DNA of 64,000 bases from Thiomicrorhabdus sp. (GTDB taxonomy: Bacteria > Pseudomonadota > Gammaproteobacteria > Thiomicrospirales > Thiomicrospiraceae): the NCBI GenBank assembly GCA_015487495.1, contig WFPP01000067.1, forward strand, positions 1 through 64,000. Reading direction: 5' to 3'. A program made the position numbers and the translations under genes. Shown piece after piece: positions 1 to 10,667 of this stretch. Below the pieces are notes generated by a model that had not been told where the DNA came from, ran no database searches, and saw only the letters and a program-made list of their open reading frames with translations. How positions within the stretch are numbered: the first letter of the stretch is position 1; each line of letters begins with the position of its first letter.

Positions 1-166
1 CTCCTGATTTAATGTTCACTAAGGTGCTGGTTTGCACTTCGTTGGGATTAAAGTGTTGACGGTGAACGCTTTGGGCTTGAAACATGAGGTCGTTGAAGGG
101 TTGATTCATAATGGCTTGAATCTCTTTCAGTGTCCAGTCGTGTCTGATTTTCCCAAAACTATCCAT
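1..166 (-). CDS. bioB: Biotin synthase BioB, N-terminal fragment (runs off the window start)
   Basis: Reverse-strand translation from ATG at 166: [55 protein letters not shown]..., matching the BioB N-terminus (RHDWT..PFNDL.F.AQ.VHR.HF.PN.VQ.STL). Absent from the ORF track because it is truncated. Confidence 0.93.
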   Translation of the reverse strand, partial: MDSFGKIRHDWTLKEIQAIMNQPFNDLMFQAQSVHRQHFNPNEVQTSTLVNIKSG

Positions 167-235
167 GTTTGTCTCTCTTTCGATATACTGACGGCAATGG
201 TGACTATTATAACGCGTTGAAGGGGGGGAGAAAAT

Positions 236-937
236 TTGAATTTTTTTGAACATTGGGTTTTGCCTCCAACTTGTGTTGTAACGGGGTTACCAGCAGAACG
301 TTTTGATTTGTTAGAAACACTCTTTTTGGCTTTAAAAAGGCCTGATGATGTGTGTCCTGTTTGTTGTGAATGGAGTCTTAAAGAGGGCGGAAAGCGAGTT
401 TTGTGTGGTGCTTGTTTAACTCACCCTCCGGCTGTCTGTCGAACACAGGTGGGTTTTTATTTTTCGGGATTGGTTCGGCAGTTTGTTTATGATTTGAAAT
501 ATCATCAAAAGCCTGAATATGCGAGGTTGTTGGCAGAGATGATGGTTGCAGAAATTGGAGAGGAGTTAAAGTTGTCAGGTGTACAGGCTCTTTTGCCAGT
601 ACCTTTGTTTTCGTTAAGACGACGTGATCGGGGTTACAATCAGGCAGAATTAATTGCGAAAACATTGGGAAAATTATTGGGTTTGCCTGTATTGAATCAA
701 AGTGTTTTTCGTATTAAAGCGACGCCATCGCAAACTCAGTTAACCGTTAAACAGCGTTATCAGAATTTAAAAGGGGCGTTTGTTGTGGAGAGCGATGCTT
801 TTTCCTCTTTTTCTCATATTGCGTTGGTGGATGATGTGATTACTACGGGAGCCACCATGCAGGTATTGGCGAGTTGTATTCAGCGTAAAACAAAGATTAA
901 GTGTATTGAAGCTTGGGGCATTGCAAAAACAAAATAG
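236..937 (+). CDS. ComF family protein (amidophosphoribosyltransferase-like)
   Basis: CPVC...CGAC zinc-ribbon-like cysteines and PRTase motif [18 protein letters not shown] start; divergent from bioB. Confidence 0.88.
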   Translation: MNFFEHWVLPPTCVVTGLPAERFDLLETLFLALKRPDDVCPVCCEWSLKEGGKRVLCGACLTHPPAVCRTQVGFYFSGLVRQFVYDLKYHQKPEYARLLAEMMVAEIGEELKLSGVQALLPVPLFSLRRRDRGYNQAELIAKTLGKLLGLPVLNQSVFRIKATPSQTQLTVKQRYQNLKGAFVVESDAFSSFSHIALVDDVITTGATMQVLASCIQRKTKIKCIEAWGIAKTK

Positions 938-1062
938 GGGTGTAAAAACGCATAGGGTATGTTTTTTAACGCTTTAAGTTATTCTCTAAAATTAAGTAAA
1001 CTGGCAAGCGAGGTGGCACATAGGTCATTGTGCAGAACTCAAGTGATTTAATTACTGCTTTT

Positions 1063-1159
1063 TTAAGGAACCTTTGAATAAGTCCATTTTTTACCAGAAA
1101 CAAGCATGATTAATAAAATGACGAAAAGGTTGATTGGACTTAATCAGAGATTTCTTAAG
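1063..1159. repeat. Family B MITE-like repeat, copy B1 (97 bp with imperfect terminal inverted repeats)
   Basis: Left TTAAGGAACCTTTGAATAAGTCC (1063-1085), right GGACTTAATCAGAGATTTCTTAAG (1136-1159) whose reverse complement is CTTAAGAAATCTCTGATTAAGTCC. Confidence 0.65.
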
Positions 1160-3062
1160 GAGGCGGTGGGGTGGGTGCACATTGATTTAAGGGGAATAAG
1201 TAGCTGGCGTAGTCAATGGGGTTTTTTAAGAGGGTGTTGGCAGTAAAAAGTAAGGTATTGGGTTCCAGACAACTAACGAGTGCTGCGGGGCTAGGAATGG
1301 CATTGTCTTTTATTTGCCATTCGCCCTGCTGTCCAGGAAGTAAGGGGGTGGCATGGTAGTGCCAGCCAGAGTTTGTTAAAAAGGTCTGTTTTATGGTGGT
1401 TTTAAGGGTGTTTAGCGTTGTTTTTAAAAACGTTGGTTTGGTAGGGGGGGAGCTTTTTTGAGTGGCAAGGTGCCAGTCTTGAAGTCCTTGGTAGATGAAT
1501 GCGTAGTCTTCAAGCGTGGCCTGTTGCATGAATTTGCCTGTTTTAGAAAGGGCGCGAGGGGGCGTTTGTTGTTGAATTAAGCCTGCAAGCCGTTTTGCAA
1601 GAGCTTCTCCTTTTTGTTGGTAAAGCGGTTGTTTTAATGTGCGGTAAGCTTGAGCATAGGTGGATAAAATGAGGCCGTTCCATCCTAAAATACTTTTGCT
1701 GTCGGTTGGTATTTGGTTGGCTACTTTTTGGAGAGAGGTGCGAATTGTTTTCCATTGCTTTTCTGGAATGATGGGGGAAGGGGCGGGGTGCCATCCAAGT
1801 TCATAGGGAGGTGCTTGGTTTAAGTTCCAGGCTGTGTGGACAAGTGTAAAAATAGGGGGGGGAAGAATTTTTTGAAGACGTTTTTTTGACCATAAGTAGT
1901 CTCCCCCTTCCTGGTTTTGAGCATCAATTGCGGATTGGCTACTTTGATAGAGTTGCGTGATTGGGTTGTAAAGATGTTGTTGTAAATATGACAGGGTTTG
2001 TTGTGCTGTTTTTAGGTAGTCTTGACGTTGAAAGCGTTCTCCCGCTTGCAGGTAGACATTGGCTAACAGGGCGTTGGTATAGGCCATTTTTTCAAAATGG
2101 GGGGTTTGCCATTCGGGATCAACGGTGTAGCGGTAAAACCCTCCATGAATATGGTCAAATAAGTGTTGGGATTGCATTTGATCAAGGGTAAAGAGCAGCC
2201 ATTCTTTTATGTTTTCAGGAAGTGTTTGTAGGGTAAGAAGGCTAAGTAATAATGGTGCATTTGGAAATTTATGACTGTCAGTTAATCCTCCACTTAAATC
2301 ATCTTTTTGATCTTCCAGTTGGTGTAATAATTTGGAAGTGAATTTTTTTGCAGACAGGAATGTAACGGAAGGTTGAAGGGCAGGGGGGATAAAATTTTCG
2401 GCTAAATGGCGAATTTGATTGGGGTGTTTGCTCCATGTGTTAATAATGGTGTGTAATGTTTGATTAAAGTCGGTGTTGTTAAGGTAGATGAATGCGGCAA
2501 ACGGATAGCCTTCTGGAGTGAGTATCACGTGTTGTGGCCAGCCTGCCTGGCCTGTGGCTTGCTGTGAAAATTCAGTTAAGACTTTATCGAGTTCAGGATT
2601 GAGTTCGCGATCCAGTTTAACGGAGATAAAATATTGGTTAAGGTAAGTGGCGGTGATGGTGTTTTGATAACTTTCTTGGTGCATTACGTGGCACCAGTGG
2701 CATGAAAAGTAGCCACTGGAGATAAAAATTAATTTATTTTGGGTTTGGGCCGTTTTTAATACATCGGCACTCCAGAGTTGCCAGTGAACGGGGTCTTGTT
2801 CGTGCATGGCCAAGTAGGGGCTGGGGTGTTGTTGCAGTGCGTTGGTGACTGAATGTGTTGATTCTTGAGTTGGTTGTTGGGTAAACGTAATGGTAGGGTT
2901 GCTGGCAAAGCTGTTTACGGAGAAGAGTTGTATGATGTAAATAAGAGTGCATTGCCAAACACTTTTCCCCCCTGATTTTTTAAACCATTTTTGAAGTAGG
3001 GGAGGAGAATATTTAGGGTTTGTTTTGTTTGGTGGACTCATCTGCGCTGTTTGAAGGGACAT
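1155..3062 (-). CDS. DUF255 / thioredoxin-like domain protein (YyaL/spermatogenesis-associated-protein-20-like), probably exported or membrane anchored
   Basis: YFSCHWCHVMHQESYQN...LNQYFISVKLDRE...GQAGWPQHVILTPEGYPF motif block typical of DUF255; hydrophobic N-terminal segment; overlaps the 3' end of tatC. Confidence 0.85.
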   Translation of the reverse strand: MSLQTAQMSPPNKTNPKYSPPLLQKWFKKSGGKSVWQCTLIYIIQLFSVNSFASNPTITFTQQPTQESTHSVTNALQQHPSPYLAMHEQDPVHWQLWSADVLKTAQTQNKLIFISSGYFSCHWCHVMHQESYQNTITATYLNQYFISVKLDRELNPELDKVLTEFSQQATGQAGWPQHVILTPEGYPFAAFIYLNNTDFNQTLHTIINTWSKHPNQIRHLAENFIPPALQPSVTFLSAKKFTSKLLHQLEDQKDDLSGGLTDSHKFPNAPLLLSLLTLQTLPENIKEWLLFTLDQMQSQHLFDHIHGGFYRYTVDPEWQTPHFEKMAYTNALLANVYLQAGERFQRQDYLKTAQQTLSYLQQHLYNPITQLYQSSQSAIDAQNQEGGDYLWSKKRLQKILPPPIFTLVHTAWNLNQAPPYELGWHPAPSPIIPEKQWKTIRTSLQKVANQIPTDSKSILGWNGLILSTYAQAYRTLKQPLYQQKGEALAKRLAGLIQQQTPPRALSKTGKFMQQATLEDYAFIYQGLQDWHLATQKSSPPTKPTFLKTTLNTLKTTIKQTFLTNSGWHYHATPLLPGQQGEWQIKDNAIPSPAALVSCLEPNTLLFTANTLLKNPIDYASYLFPLNQCAPTPPPP

Positions 3063-4077
3063 CGGGTAATTCCGTGGTTTCTTCAGGCGGTTTTTTGGCC
3101 TGATTTTGACGGTATTGTTTGTCCAGTATACTCATTTCGGAGTCAATTTTCTCAAATTCACTGTCCCAATCGAGGTCATCATCAACTTGATCTTGATAGC
3201 GGGTATCAAAGTTGTATTTGGAGGCCTCTTTTTCAGTGGGGGATGCGTTGGTTTGAGGTGAGCCACCAGAGGGTGGGTTAGGGGCTGGGTTGATATGATT
3301 TTCTTTTTCGTTTTTATTATCTTTGTTGTTGTTTTCGGTACGTCGTTTCATAATGTAAGCGCCAACCAATAGTCCAAGTTCAAACAGTAACCACATTGGT
3401 ACGGCAAGCAGTGTTTGAGAAATAATGTCTGGTGGGGTTAATAACATGCCAATAATAAAGGCGCCAACAATAATGTATGGACGAGAGTGGCTAAGTTTTT
3501 TTGCGGTAGTCATACCCGTTAAAATAAGTAATACGGTTACCACGGGCACTTCAAATGCCATTCCAAAGGCAAAAAACATTTTGATAACAAAGTCTAAATA
3601 GAGCGAAATATCGGTGGCAATGGTCACGCCATCGGGTGCGGCTTGTGATAAAAACCCAAAAACCAGTGGAAACACCACGTAGTATGCAAAAAGGCCGCCA
3701 GCATAAAATAAAAATGAACTAAAAAAGAGAATGGGGGCAATTAATTGTTTCTCATGGGAGTAGAGTGCTGGGGCAATAAAGCGCCAAATTTGATATAGCA
3801 AAAAAGGCATGGCCAAGTAGATGGCAAGCACAAAACTTAACTTAAACGGGGTTAAGAAAGGTGAGGCCACGGCGGTGGCAATCATGCTGGTGCCTTCGGG
3901 CAGGTAGCGAGTTAATGGCTCGGATATGTAGAGGTAAATCTCATTGGCAAAAGGGAACAGAATGAAAAATAGAATGATGATGGCTAATATTGAGCGGGTT
4001 AGGCTACTTTTAAGTTCAAGCAAGTGCTGAACTAATGTCATTTCTTGATCACTGGGGGGCAATGCAGAGTTACTCAT
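3013..4077 (-). CDS. tatC: Sec-independent translocase subunit TatC
   Basis: MTLVQHLLELKSSLTRS...PFLLYQIWRFIAPALYSHEK..., multi-TM TatC family, followed by a long low-complexity C-terminal tail. Confidence 0.95.
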   Translation of the reverse strand: MSNSALPPSDQEMTLVQHLLELKSSLTRSILAIIILFFILFPFANEIYLYISEPLTRYLPEGTSMIATAVASPFLTPFKLSFVLAIYLAMPFLLYQIWRFIAPALYSHEKQLIAPILFFSSFLFYAGGLFAYYVVFPLVFGFLSQAAPDGVTIATDISLYLDFVIKMFFAFGMAFEVPVVTVLLILTGMTTAKKLSHSRPYIIVGAFIIGMLLTPPDIISQTLLAVPMWLLFELGLLVGAYIMKRRTENNNKDNKNEKENHINPAPNPPSGGSPQTNASPTEKEASKYNFDTRYQDQVDDDLDWDSEFEKIDSEMSILDKQYRQNQAKKPPEETTELPDVPSNSADESTKQNKP

Positions 4078-4086
4078 AGAACTAAA

Positions 4087-4614
4087 TTACTGTTTAGAGG
4101 GGGGGGGAGAGGCATCGGCACTGGAAACAGGGGGTGTTTTGTCTGTTTGATTTGTGGATGCAACAGTGGTGTTTTTAGAAGCAACAGAGGGTGGCATCAT
4201 GCTTTGGGTCTCTTTTTGGGGGGCTTCTAAAGGAGAATGCGGTGTATTTGGTGCTTGATTAAACTGGCTACGTGTAGATAGGTTAGGCGTGTTATCTTGC
4301 TTGATGTCAGTACCACCAAAATTGGGGCGTTGTAATTCATCAAGGTTTAGCTCTTTATTAAAGTCTAATCCTGATCGAAGTTGATGGTTGATTTGATTTA
4401 TTTGTTGTTGTTGCTCTTCGAGGTTAACCGATTCTTTAAAGTCTTTAAGGGTTTCTTGTACTTGGGTATCTTGTTTAACGGAATGAATAAAGTGACGTAT
4501 TTTGCCTGTAAGGCGCCCAATTTTACGTGCAACTTCTGGCATGCGTTCTGGCCCAATAACAAGCAGAGCAATAATGAGGACAACAAACAGTTCAAGAAAG
4601 CCAATATCAAACAT
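4087..4614 (-). CDS. tatB: Sec-independent translocase subunit TatB
   Basis: MFDIGFLELFVVLIIALLVIGPERMPEVARKIGRLTGK is the canonical TatB N-terminus. Confidence 0.95.
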   Translation of the reverse strand: MFDIGFLELFVVLIIALLVIGPERMPEVARKIGRLTGKIRHFIHSVKQDTQVQETLKDFKESVNLEEQQQQINQINHQLRSGLDFNKELNLDELQRPNFGGTDIKQDNTPNLSTRSQFNQAPNTPHSPLEAPQKETQSMMPPSVASKNTTVASTNQTDKTPPVSSADASPPPSKQ

Positions 4615-4657
4615 TTAGTAACACCTGTAAACAAGACGAAATGTATTTCTCATCGCC

Positions 4658-4903
4658 TTAGGGTTGATTTTTTTTGTTTTCGGTTTTCTTTTCTTCTGCG
4701 ACGACGTCAAACACGTTTTCGCTTGTTGTTTTTTCTAATGATTTATTGCGTTCTTCATTTGTTGTGTCTTCGTCTTTAACGGCTTTTTTAAAACCTTTGA
4801 TGGCACTGCCCAAGTCACTGCCCAAGTTTTTTAGACGTTTTGCTCCAAAAAGAACAAGTACGATTGCAAGAATAATAAGTAGCTGCCAAATGCTGATGCC
4901 CAT
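4658..4903 (-). CDS. tatA: Sec-independent translocase subunit TatA
   Basis: [42 protein letters not shown]; start trimmed from the ORF-track start (4999) to ATG at 4903, preceded by GGAG. Confidence 0.93.
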   Translation of the reverse strand: MGISIWQLLIILAIVLVLFGAKRLKNLGSDLGSAIKGFKKAVKDEDTTNEERNKSLEKTTSENVFDVVAEEKKTENKKNQP

Positions 4904-5194
4904 ATGGGGTCTCCATTTTTTTAAATTAACGTGAGGCCTTTGTATAAAAAGGGAACACAGATAAAGAAGGTTAAAAGTACGCTTGTTTTTCTGCCTCAAC
5001 TTATCCCTTAAAGGAAGTTGAGTTTTTGTTTTGTGCCTTTTTTGTGTAAAGGCCTCAACGTGGTTTTACGTTGGTTGTTTATGATTTTTTTAAATCATAC
5101 CAGAATATTTTTCATCTGGGGATTAGGGGATGTATATTAGCAATGGATTAGGATATTTTATATGCTTCAAAGCCCTTTTTGATTTAGAAGAAGG

Positions 5195-5527
5195 TTATTT
5201 AGACGGTTTGTTCCCTAATAAGTGAATATGGAGATGAAAAATTTCTTGTCCTCCTGATTCGCCAGTATTAATTTGGGTTTTAAATCCATCGAGTCCTTGG
5301 GCTTGTGCTAACTGGGGTAAAAGTAGCATCATATGTCCCATGCAGTCTTTGTCTTCTGGCGTAAGATCAAATAAGGTGGGAATGGGTTTTTTGGGAATAA
5401 TTAACAGGTGTACGGGTGCTTTGGGATGAATGTCATTGATTACAATGCATTTGTCATCTTCGTATACAAATTCGGTAGGAATTTCTTTATCAATGATTTT
5501 ACTAAACAGTGTTTTTTCTTTAATCAT
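5195..5527 (-). CDS. HIT family nucleotide-binding protein (HinT-like)
   Basis: TLFSKIIDKEIPTEFVYEDDKCIVINDIHPKAPVHLLIIPKKPI...IFHLHIHLLG, HxHxH motif. Confidence 0.93.
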   Translation of the reverse strand: MIKEKTLFSKIIDKEIPTEFVYEDDKCIVINDIHPKAPVHLLIIPKKPIPTLFDLTPEDKDCMGHMMLLLPQLAQAQGLDGFKTQINTGESGGQEIFHLHIHLLGNKPSK

Positions 5528-5575
5528 GGCATGCGCCCTTTTTTCACTTGAGTTTGTGATAAGTTTTACGTTTAA

Positions 5576-5914
5576 TCAGTTTTTTCGGCTGGCTTTTTCT
5601 TCATGTCCTGATAGCCCAAAACGACGTTGTAGTTCTTGGATGACATCATCACTTGACAGGTTTTGGGAAGCCAATAATATCATGGTATGAAACCATAAAT
5701 CGGAAATTTCATAAATAAGGTGGTCTTTGTTTTCTTGATTTTTGATGTGTTCTAGGTCTTTAGCGGCCATAATGGTTTCATTGGCTTCTTCACCGACTTT
5801 TTTTAAAATGTTTTCCAGCCCTTTGCTGTAAAGGCTGGCAACATACGAGTTATCGGGAGATTCTGTTTTTCTGGCTTCCAGAACGGTATCCAGTTGCCTT
5901 AATACCTCATTCAT
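5576..5914 (-). CDS. hisE: Phosphoribosyl-ATP pyrophosphatase
   Basis: [31 protein letters not shown]...[16 protein letters not shown], HisE family; adjacent to hisF. Confidence 0.95.
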   Translation of the reverse strand: MNEVLRQLDTVLEARKTESPDNSYVASLYSKGLENILKKVGEEANETIMAAKDLEHIKNQENKDHLIYEISDLWFHTMILLASQNLSSDDVIQELQRRFGLSGHEEKASRKN

Positions 5915-6684
5915 AGTCGTACCTCAATGCCTTGCGCCTGCATGGCTTCTTTTGCTTCTTGAATGGTGTGTTGCCCAAAGTGGAAAATGCTGGCAGCCAA
6001 GGTGGCTTCAGCATGGCCTTTTAAAATGCCATCGCTTAAGTGCTCAAGCTTCCCTACACCACCAGAAGCAATAACGGGAATTTTGATACTGTCGGCAACG
6101 GCTTGGGTGAGCTCAAGGTCGAAGCCATTTTTTGTTCCATCTTTATCCATGCTGGTGAGTAAAATTTCTCCTGCTCCGAGTGTTTCCATTTTTTGTGCCC
6201 ATTCGATGGCATCAATTCCTGTTTCTTTGCGTCCACCATGGGTAAAAATTTCCCAGCGATTTGCTTCGTCTTTCGGGCTGGTTTTTTTTGCATCAATGGC
6301 AACAACAATGCATTGAGAGCCAAAGGCATCGCAGGCTTCTTGAACAAAGCCAGGGTTGAATATGGCAGCGGAGTTGATGGCTACTTTGTCTGCACCAGCA
6401 TTGAGCATGGTTCGAATGTCTTCGACTGTACGAATGCCTCCTCCAACGGTTAGGGGAATGAAGACTTGGCTGGCGACCTCTTCGACCATGTGTACGGTGG
6501 TACTTCGGTCGTGTGCTGTCGCGGTGATGTCTAAAAAGGTGATTTCATCAGCACCTTGTTCATCGTAGCGTTTTGCGACTTCAACAGGGTTGCCTGCATC
6601 TCGAATGTTAACAAATTGTATGCCTTTTACGACACGACCATTGTCGACGTCCAAACAGGGAATGATGCGTTTTGCTAGGCTCAT
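5911..6684 (-). CDS. hisF: Imidazole glycerol phosphate synthase subunit HisF
   Basis: [37 protein letters not shown]...; TIM-barrel HisF. Confidence 0.98.
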   Translation of the reverse strand: MSLAKRIIPCLDVDNGRVVKGIQFVNIRDAGNPVEVAKRYDEQGADEITFLDITATAHDRSTTVHMVEEVASQVFIPLTVGGGIRTVEDIRTMLNAGADKVAINSAAIFNPGFVQEACDAFGSQCIVVAIDAKKTSPKDEANRWEIFTHGGRKETGIDAIEWAQKMETLGAGEILLTSMDKDGTKNGFDLELTQAVADSIKIPVIASGGVGKLEHLSDGILKGHAEATLAASIFHFGQHTIQEAKEAMQAQGIEVRL

Positions 6685-6696
6685 TTGTGTATCGCC

Positions 6697-7452
6697 TTAA
6701 TTCGGTTTGTTGTGAAAAGGAGAGAGAGCATCTGATAAGGCTTGGCCTTCTTTGAAGTTGAGTGTGCCTTCATAGATAGCTCGTCCTGTAATGGCGCCTG
6801 ATACGCCATCTGCTTCAATGCTGGAAAGAGCGGTAATGTCATCAAGATTGGTAATCCCTCCTGATGCAATTATGGGGATTGTTAGGGCGTTTGCAAGGGC
6901 TTGTGTAGCTTGGATATTAACGCCTTGCATCATACCATCTCGGCCAATATCGGTATAAATAATGGCTTCAACGCCATCTTCTTCAAACTGTTTGCCTAGC
7001 TGAGTGACTTCATAATCCGTTACTTCTGCCCAGCCATTAATGGCAACCATGCCTTCTTTGGCGTCGAGCCCAACCATGATATGACCTGGAAATGCTTTGC
7101 AAGCCTTTGAAACAAATTCGGGGGTATGTACGGCTTGTGTTCCAATAATGCAGTAGCTAACCCCAGCATTTAAATAGGCTTCAATGGTTTTTAAGTCACG
7201 GATACCTCCACCAATTTGGACAGGCAGGTCTGGATAGGCCTCTCGTACTTGGTAAACAGCATTGCTGTTTACAGGTTTGCCTTCAAAGGCTCCGTTTAGG
7301 TCAACCATGTGTAAGCGGCGTGCGCCTTGAGAAACCCACTTTTCGGCCATGGCAACAATATTGCCTGAGAAAACGGTTGCGTCTTCCATGACGCCTTGTC
7401 GTAAGCGAACGCATTCACCGTCTTTTAAATCAATTGCTGGGATTAGTAACAT
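6697..7452 (-). CDS. hisA: HisA, ProFAR isomerase
   Basis: [29 protein letters not shown]...VDLNGAFEG. Confidence 0.98.
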   Translation of the reverse strand: MLLIPAIDLKDGECVRLRQGVMEDATVFSGNIVAMAEKWVSQGARRLHMVDLNGAFEGKPVNSNAVYQVREAYPDLPVQIGGGIRDLKTIEAYLNAGVSYCIIGTQAVHTPEFVSKACKAFPGHIMVGLDAKEGMVAINGWAEVTDYEVTQLGKQFEEDGVEAIIYTDIGRDGMMQGVNIQATQALANALTIPIIASGGITNLDDITALSSIEADGVSGAITGRAIYEGTLNFKEGQALSDALSPFHNKPN

Positions 7453-7486
7453 GTTGATAACCTTTCTTGAAATTTGTTGTGGGGCT

Positions 7487-8137
7487 TTATTGTCCGTTCC
7501 ATTGTAAAAAGTTTTGGAACAGGGTTAGGCCGTGGTCAGCACTTTTTTCTGGATGGGCCTGAATGGCAAAAAGATTGTTGTGGCTTAAAACAGAAGGAAA
7601 TGTTATTCCGTGTGTTGTGGTACCGGCAATGATGGCTTGATTGTTCGGCTGGACATAATAGCTGTGGACAAAGTAAAAACGGCTATTTTGCGGGATATTA
7701 TGCCAAAGAGGATGTTCTTGTGTTTGTTGAATCTGGTTCCAGCCCATATGAGGAACCTTTAGCGAGGTATTGTTGTCCAGTTCAAATTGTTTGACTTCTC
7801 CAGGTACGACGTTCAAACAGGCGACGCCTTCGTTTTCAGTGCTGTGGGACATCAAAACTTGTAATCCCATGCAGATGCCTAAAAAGGGTTTTTCTTGCGT
7901 TGCTTTTTGAACGGGATGAATCATTCCTGTGTTTAGCAGGGCTTTCATGCAGGCTTTTGCGGCTCCTTGGCCGGGAAAAATAATTGCATCGGCGGCTTCT
8001 ATTTCTTCGGGCTTATGGGTGACCAGGATTCGTGTGTGTTTTGGGGCAACATGTTCGGCTGCTTTTGCAACGGAGCGCAGGTTGCCCATGCCGTAGTCTA
8101 TAACGGCGACCAGCTTTTGATCCATGATTAAAGGCAT
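7487..8137 (-). CDS. hisH: Imidazole glycerol phosphate synthase subunit HisH
   Basis: [17 protein letters not shown]...[13 protein letters not shown]...[14 protein letters not shown], class I glutaminase triad. Start may be the ATG of MDQKL (8125). Confidence 0.96.
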   Translation of the reverse strand: MPLIMDQKLVAVIDYGMGNLRSVAKAAEHVAPKHTRILVTHKPEEIEAADAIIFPGQGAAKACMKALLNTGMIHPVQKATQEKPFLGICMGLQVLMSHSTENEGVACLNVVPGEVKQFELDNNTSLKVPHMGWNQIQQTQEHPLWHNIPQNSRFYFVHSYYVQPNNQAIIAGTTTHGITFPSVLSHNNLFAIQAHPEKSADHGLTLFQNFLQWNGQ

Positions 8138-8718
8138 CCTTTGGTAGAAGGAGTTTTTCCATTCATTCGTTCGTCCTGGGCAAGAGCCATACGCAGAGCA
8201 CGACCAAATGCTTTAAAAATGGTTTCGGCTTGGTGATGTGCGTTGTGGCCTCTTAGGTTATCAATGTGGAGTGTGGCATTGGCATGGTTGACAAAGCCTT
8301 GAAAAAACTCAAAGACGAGTTCGGTTTCGAAGTGGCCAATTTTTTCGCGTGTAAAACTGGCATTAAACGTTAGTCCAGGTCGACCAGACAGGTCAATGAC
8401 AACACGGGACAGGGCTTCATCAAGTGGTACATAGGCATGGCCATATCGGGTGATTCCTTTTTTATCTCCAATAGCTTGGCTAATGGCTTGACCTAATGCT
8501 ATGCCGATATCTTCAACTGTGTGATGATCGTCAATGTGTGTGTCTCCAGTTGCTTGGATGGTTAAGTCAATCATGCCGTGCCGAGCAATTTGATCTAGCA
8601 TGTGTTCGAAGAAGGGAACTCCTGTTGTTAGGGATACGTTCCCTTGTCCATCTAGGTTTACGGAAATTTGAATTTGGGTTTCAAGCGTGTTTCGTTCGAT
8701 GGAGGCTGTGCGCATCAT
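8128..8718 (-). CDS. hisB: Imidazoleglycerol-phosphate dehydratase
   Basis: [46 protein letters not shown]; monofunctional length. Confidence 0.97.
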   Translation of the reverse strand: MMRTASIERNTLETQIQISVNLDGQGNVSLTTGVPFFEHMLDQIARHGMIDLTIQATGDTHIDDHHTVEDIGIALGQAISQAIGDKKGITRYGHAYVPLDEALSRVVIDLSGRPGLTFNASFTREKIGHFETELVFEFFQGFVNHANATLHIDNLRGHNAHHQAETIFKAFGRALRMALAQDERMNGKTPSTKGCL

Positions 8719-9015
8719 GTCTGTCCTGTATTGAATTGTGCCAATATGATAACTGAAAAGTTTTTTTTTTAATAGAAGGATGCGTATTTGGCGACCTTTT
8801 TATTTGTATGGGTATTTGCACTAAGTCTATAATTTAAATGATAAATAAAGGGGGAGTAAATCTCTATTTTTATGATTATAAGTAAAGGTAATAAAGATCA
8901 TAAGTTTTTTTTGGTAGGCATCGTGATTCAGATTCTGGGATAATTCACGGGATTATTTTATGAGAGTCTTTGTTTACACTGTCTTAAGGTTCTGTTCATG
9001 GTTGATGTCTTATTC

Positions 9016-9029
9016 TTGATGTTGATTAA
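9016..9029. promoter_or_regulatory. Candidate FNR/Anr-type box upstream of ccoN
   Basis: TTGAT-GTTG-ATTAA, one mismatch from TTGAT-N4-ATCAA, about 134 bp upstream of the ccoN ATG at 9163. Confidence 0.3.
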
Positions 9030-9162
9030 GTTTCCTTGGGATCGTAGCTAGAAAAGCGTAGAGTTCACACTGTATAATTTTGCACTGAGGCGTTTGCGTT
9101 TGACTGGTTGTTTTAACCACAGACAAGGACAATATGTTAAGACTAAAAGGGGAATCCAACTG

Positions 9163-10593
9163 ATGGATACGACAGCAAAGCCACAATATGATGATGGCGT
9201 AGTTAAGTATTTAACAGTAGGTGCGGTAGTTTTTCTGGTGATTGGTACTTTGGTTGGTACTTTTGCAGCAGCTCAACTAGCATGGCCTGCGTTAAATTTT
9301 GATATTGCGGAAATTACTTTTGCCAGATTGCGAGTTATTCATACGAATACCGTTATTTTTGCATTTGGTGGTATGACGCTTATGGCAACAGCTTTTTATA
9401 CTGTTCAACGTACGAATGGGGTAAGGTTGTGGAGTAATGGTTTGGCCTGGTGGACAGCAATTTTGTTTACCATTGGGCTTTTGGCAACGGTTACATCAAT
9501 CGGGTTAGGTATTACAACCGGTAAAGAGTACCATGAGCAAGAGTGGCCAATTGCAATTGCGATTGCCGTGGTTTGGACGATGTATACGTTTAACTTTGTC
9601 TTGACCATTGCTTCTCGTAATAAAGAAACGCATTCGCATGTTTATGTGTCAAACTGGTTCTTTATGGGGATGATGATTGCGATTACTTACTTGTATGTGA
9701 TTAACGGACTTGCTGTTCCTGTTTCATGGTTTAACTCTTACCCACTGTTTGGTGGTGTTCAGGGAGCGATGATTCAATGGTGGTGGGGGCATAATGCAGT
9801 AGGCTTCTTCCTGACGGCTGGATTCTTGGCGATTATGTATTATTTTGTGCCTAAACAAGCGCAACGACCTATTTACTCTTATCGCCTGTCGGTTATTCAC
9901 TTCTGGGCATTGATGTTTGGTTATGTCTGGTTGGGTGCTCACCATTTGCAGTATACAGCGCTTCCTGATTGGGCGGGTTCTCTTGGTGCGGTTATTTCTT
10001 TGGCAATGATTATCCCATCTTGGGGTGGTGCGTTAAACGGGATGTTAACGCTATCGGGTGCTTGGGACAGATTGCGTACCGACTACATTTTACGATTCCT
10101 GATTATGTCCTTAGCGTTCTATGCCATGTCGACATTTGAAGGGCCGGTTATGGCGGCGAAGAGTGTTAATGCACTGTCTCACTATACGGACTGGACGGTT
10201 GGCCACGTTCACTCTGGCGCATTAGGTTGGGTTGCCATGGTGTCGATTGGTGCTATTTACCATATGGTGATGAAGCTTTGGAAAACCGAGATGTATTCAA
10301 TGCAACTGATTAATGTTCATTTTTGGTTAGCAACGATTGGTACGGTCTTTTATGTGGTTGCTATGTGGGTTTCAGGGATTATGCAAGGTTTAATGTGGCG
10401 TGCTTATGATGAGTATGGAACGCTTGCTTATACCTTTGCTGAGTCTGTTGCAGCTATGCATCCATATTATGTTATGCGTGCTTTTGGTGGATTTATTTTC
10501 TTCCTTGGTGCGGCGGTTATGTTGTATAACATTGTGATGACAATCCGAACAGCAGAAGCTAGATCAGCCAATAAAGTTGAATCACTTGCTTAA
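9163..10593 (+). CDS. ccoN: Cytochrome c oxidase, cbb3-type, subunit I
   Basis: 12-TM heme-copper oxidase subunit I with WWWGHNAVGFFLTAG, DWTVGHVHSGALGWV; start trimmed to ATG 9163 (MDTTAKPQYDDG) preceded by AAAAGGGG. Confidence 0.97.
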   Translation: MDTTAKPQYDDGVVKYLTVGAVVFLVIGTLVGTFAAAQLAWPALNFDIAEITFARLRVIHTNTVIFAFGGMTLMATAFYTVQRTNGVRLWSNGLAWWTAILFTIGLLATVTSIGLGITTGKEYHEQEWPIAIAIAVVWTMYTFNFVLTIASRNKETHSHVYVSNWFFMGMMIAITYLYVINGLAVPVSWFNSYPLFGGVQGAMIQWWWGHNAVGFFLTAGFLAIMYYFVPKQAQRPIYSYRLSVIHFWALMFGYVWLGAHHLQYTALPDWAGSLGAVISLAMIIPSWGGALNGMLTLSGAWDRLRTDYILRFLIMSLAFYAMSTFEGPVMAAKSVNALSHYTDWTVGHVHSGALGWVAMVSIGAIYHMVMKLWKTEMYSMQLINVHFWLATIGTVFYVVAMWVSGIMQGLMWRAYDEYGTLAYTFAESVAAMHPYYVMRAFGGFIFFLGAAVMLYNIVMTIRTAEARSANKVESLA

Positions 10594-10667
10594 AAAGTGA
10601 CCCTGAGTTAAGCAATGATTTGCTTCGTTGCTTAAATTGAAAATTATGAGTTGAGGAGCACAAGCTC

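Noticed and set aside
32-220. 62-aa plus-strand ORF in the track
   Set aside because: Antisense to the clear BioB N-terminus (minus, from 166).
378-665. 95-aa minus ORF inside the ComF-like gene
   Set aside because: Antisense shadow ORF with no domain features; many similar track ORFs (e.g. 1543-1794, 4381-4779, 5963-6316, 23799-24197, 31483-31830, 58658-58939) were rejected for the same reason.
3013-3062. tatC/DUF255 overlap as a frameshift fusion
   Set aside because: TatC has its own complete C-terminal tail and stop; the overlap is explained by translational coupling or a downstream start for the DUF255 gene.
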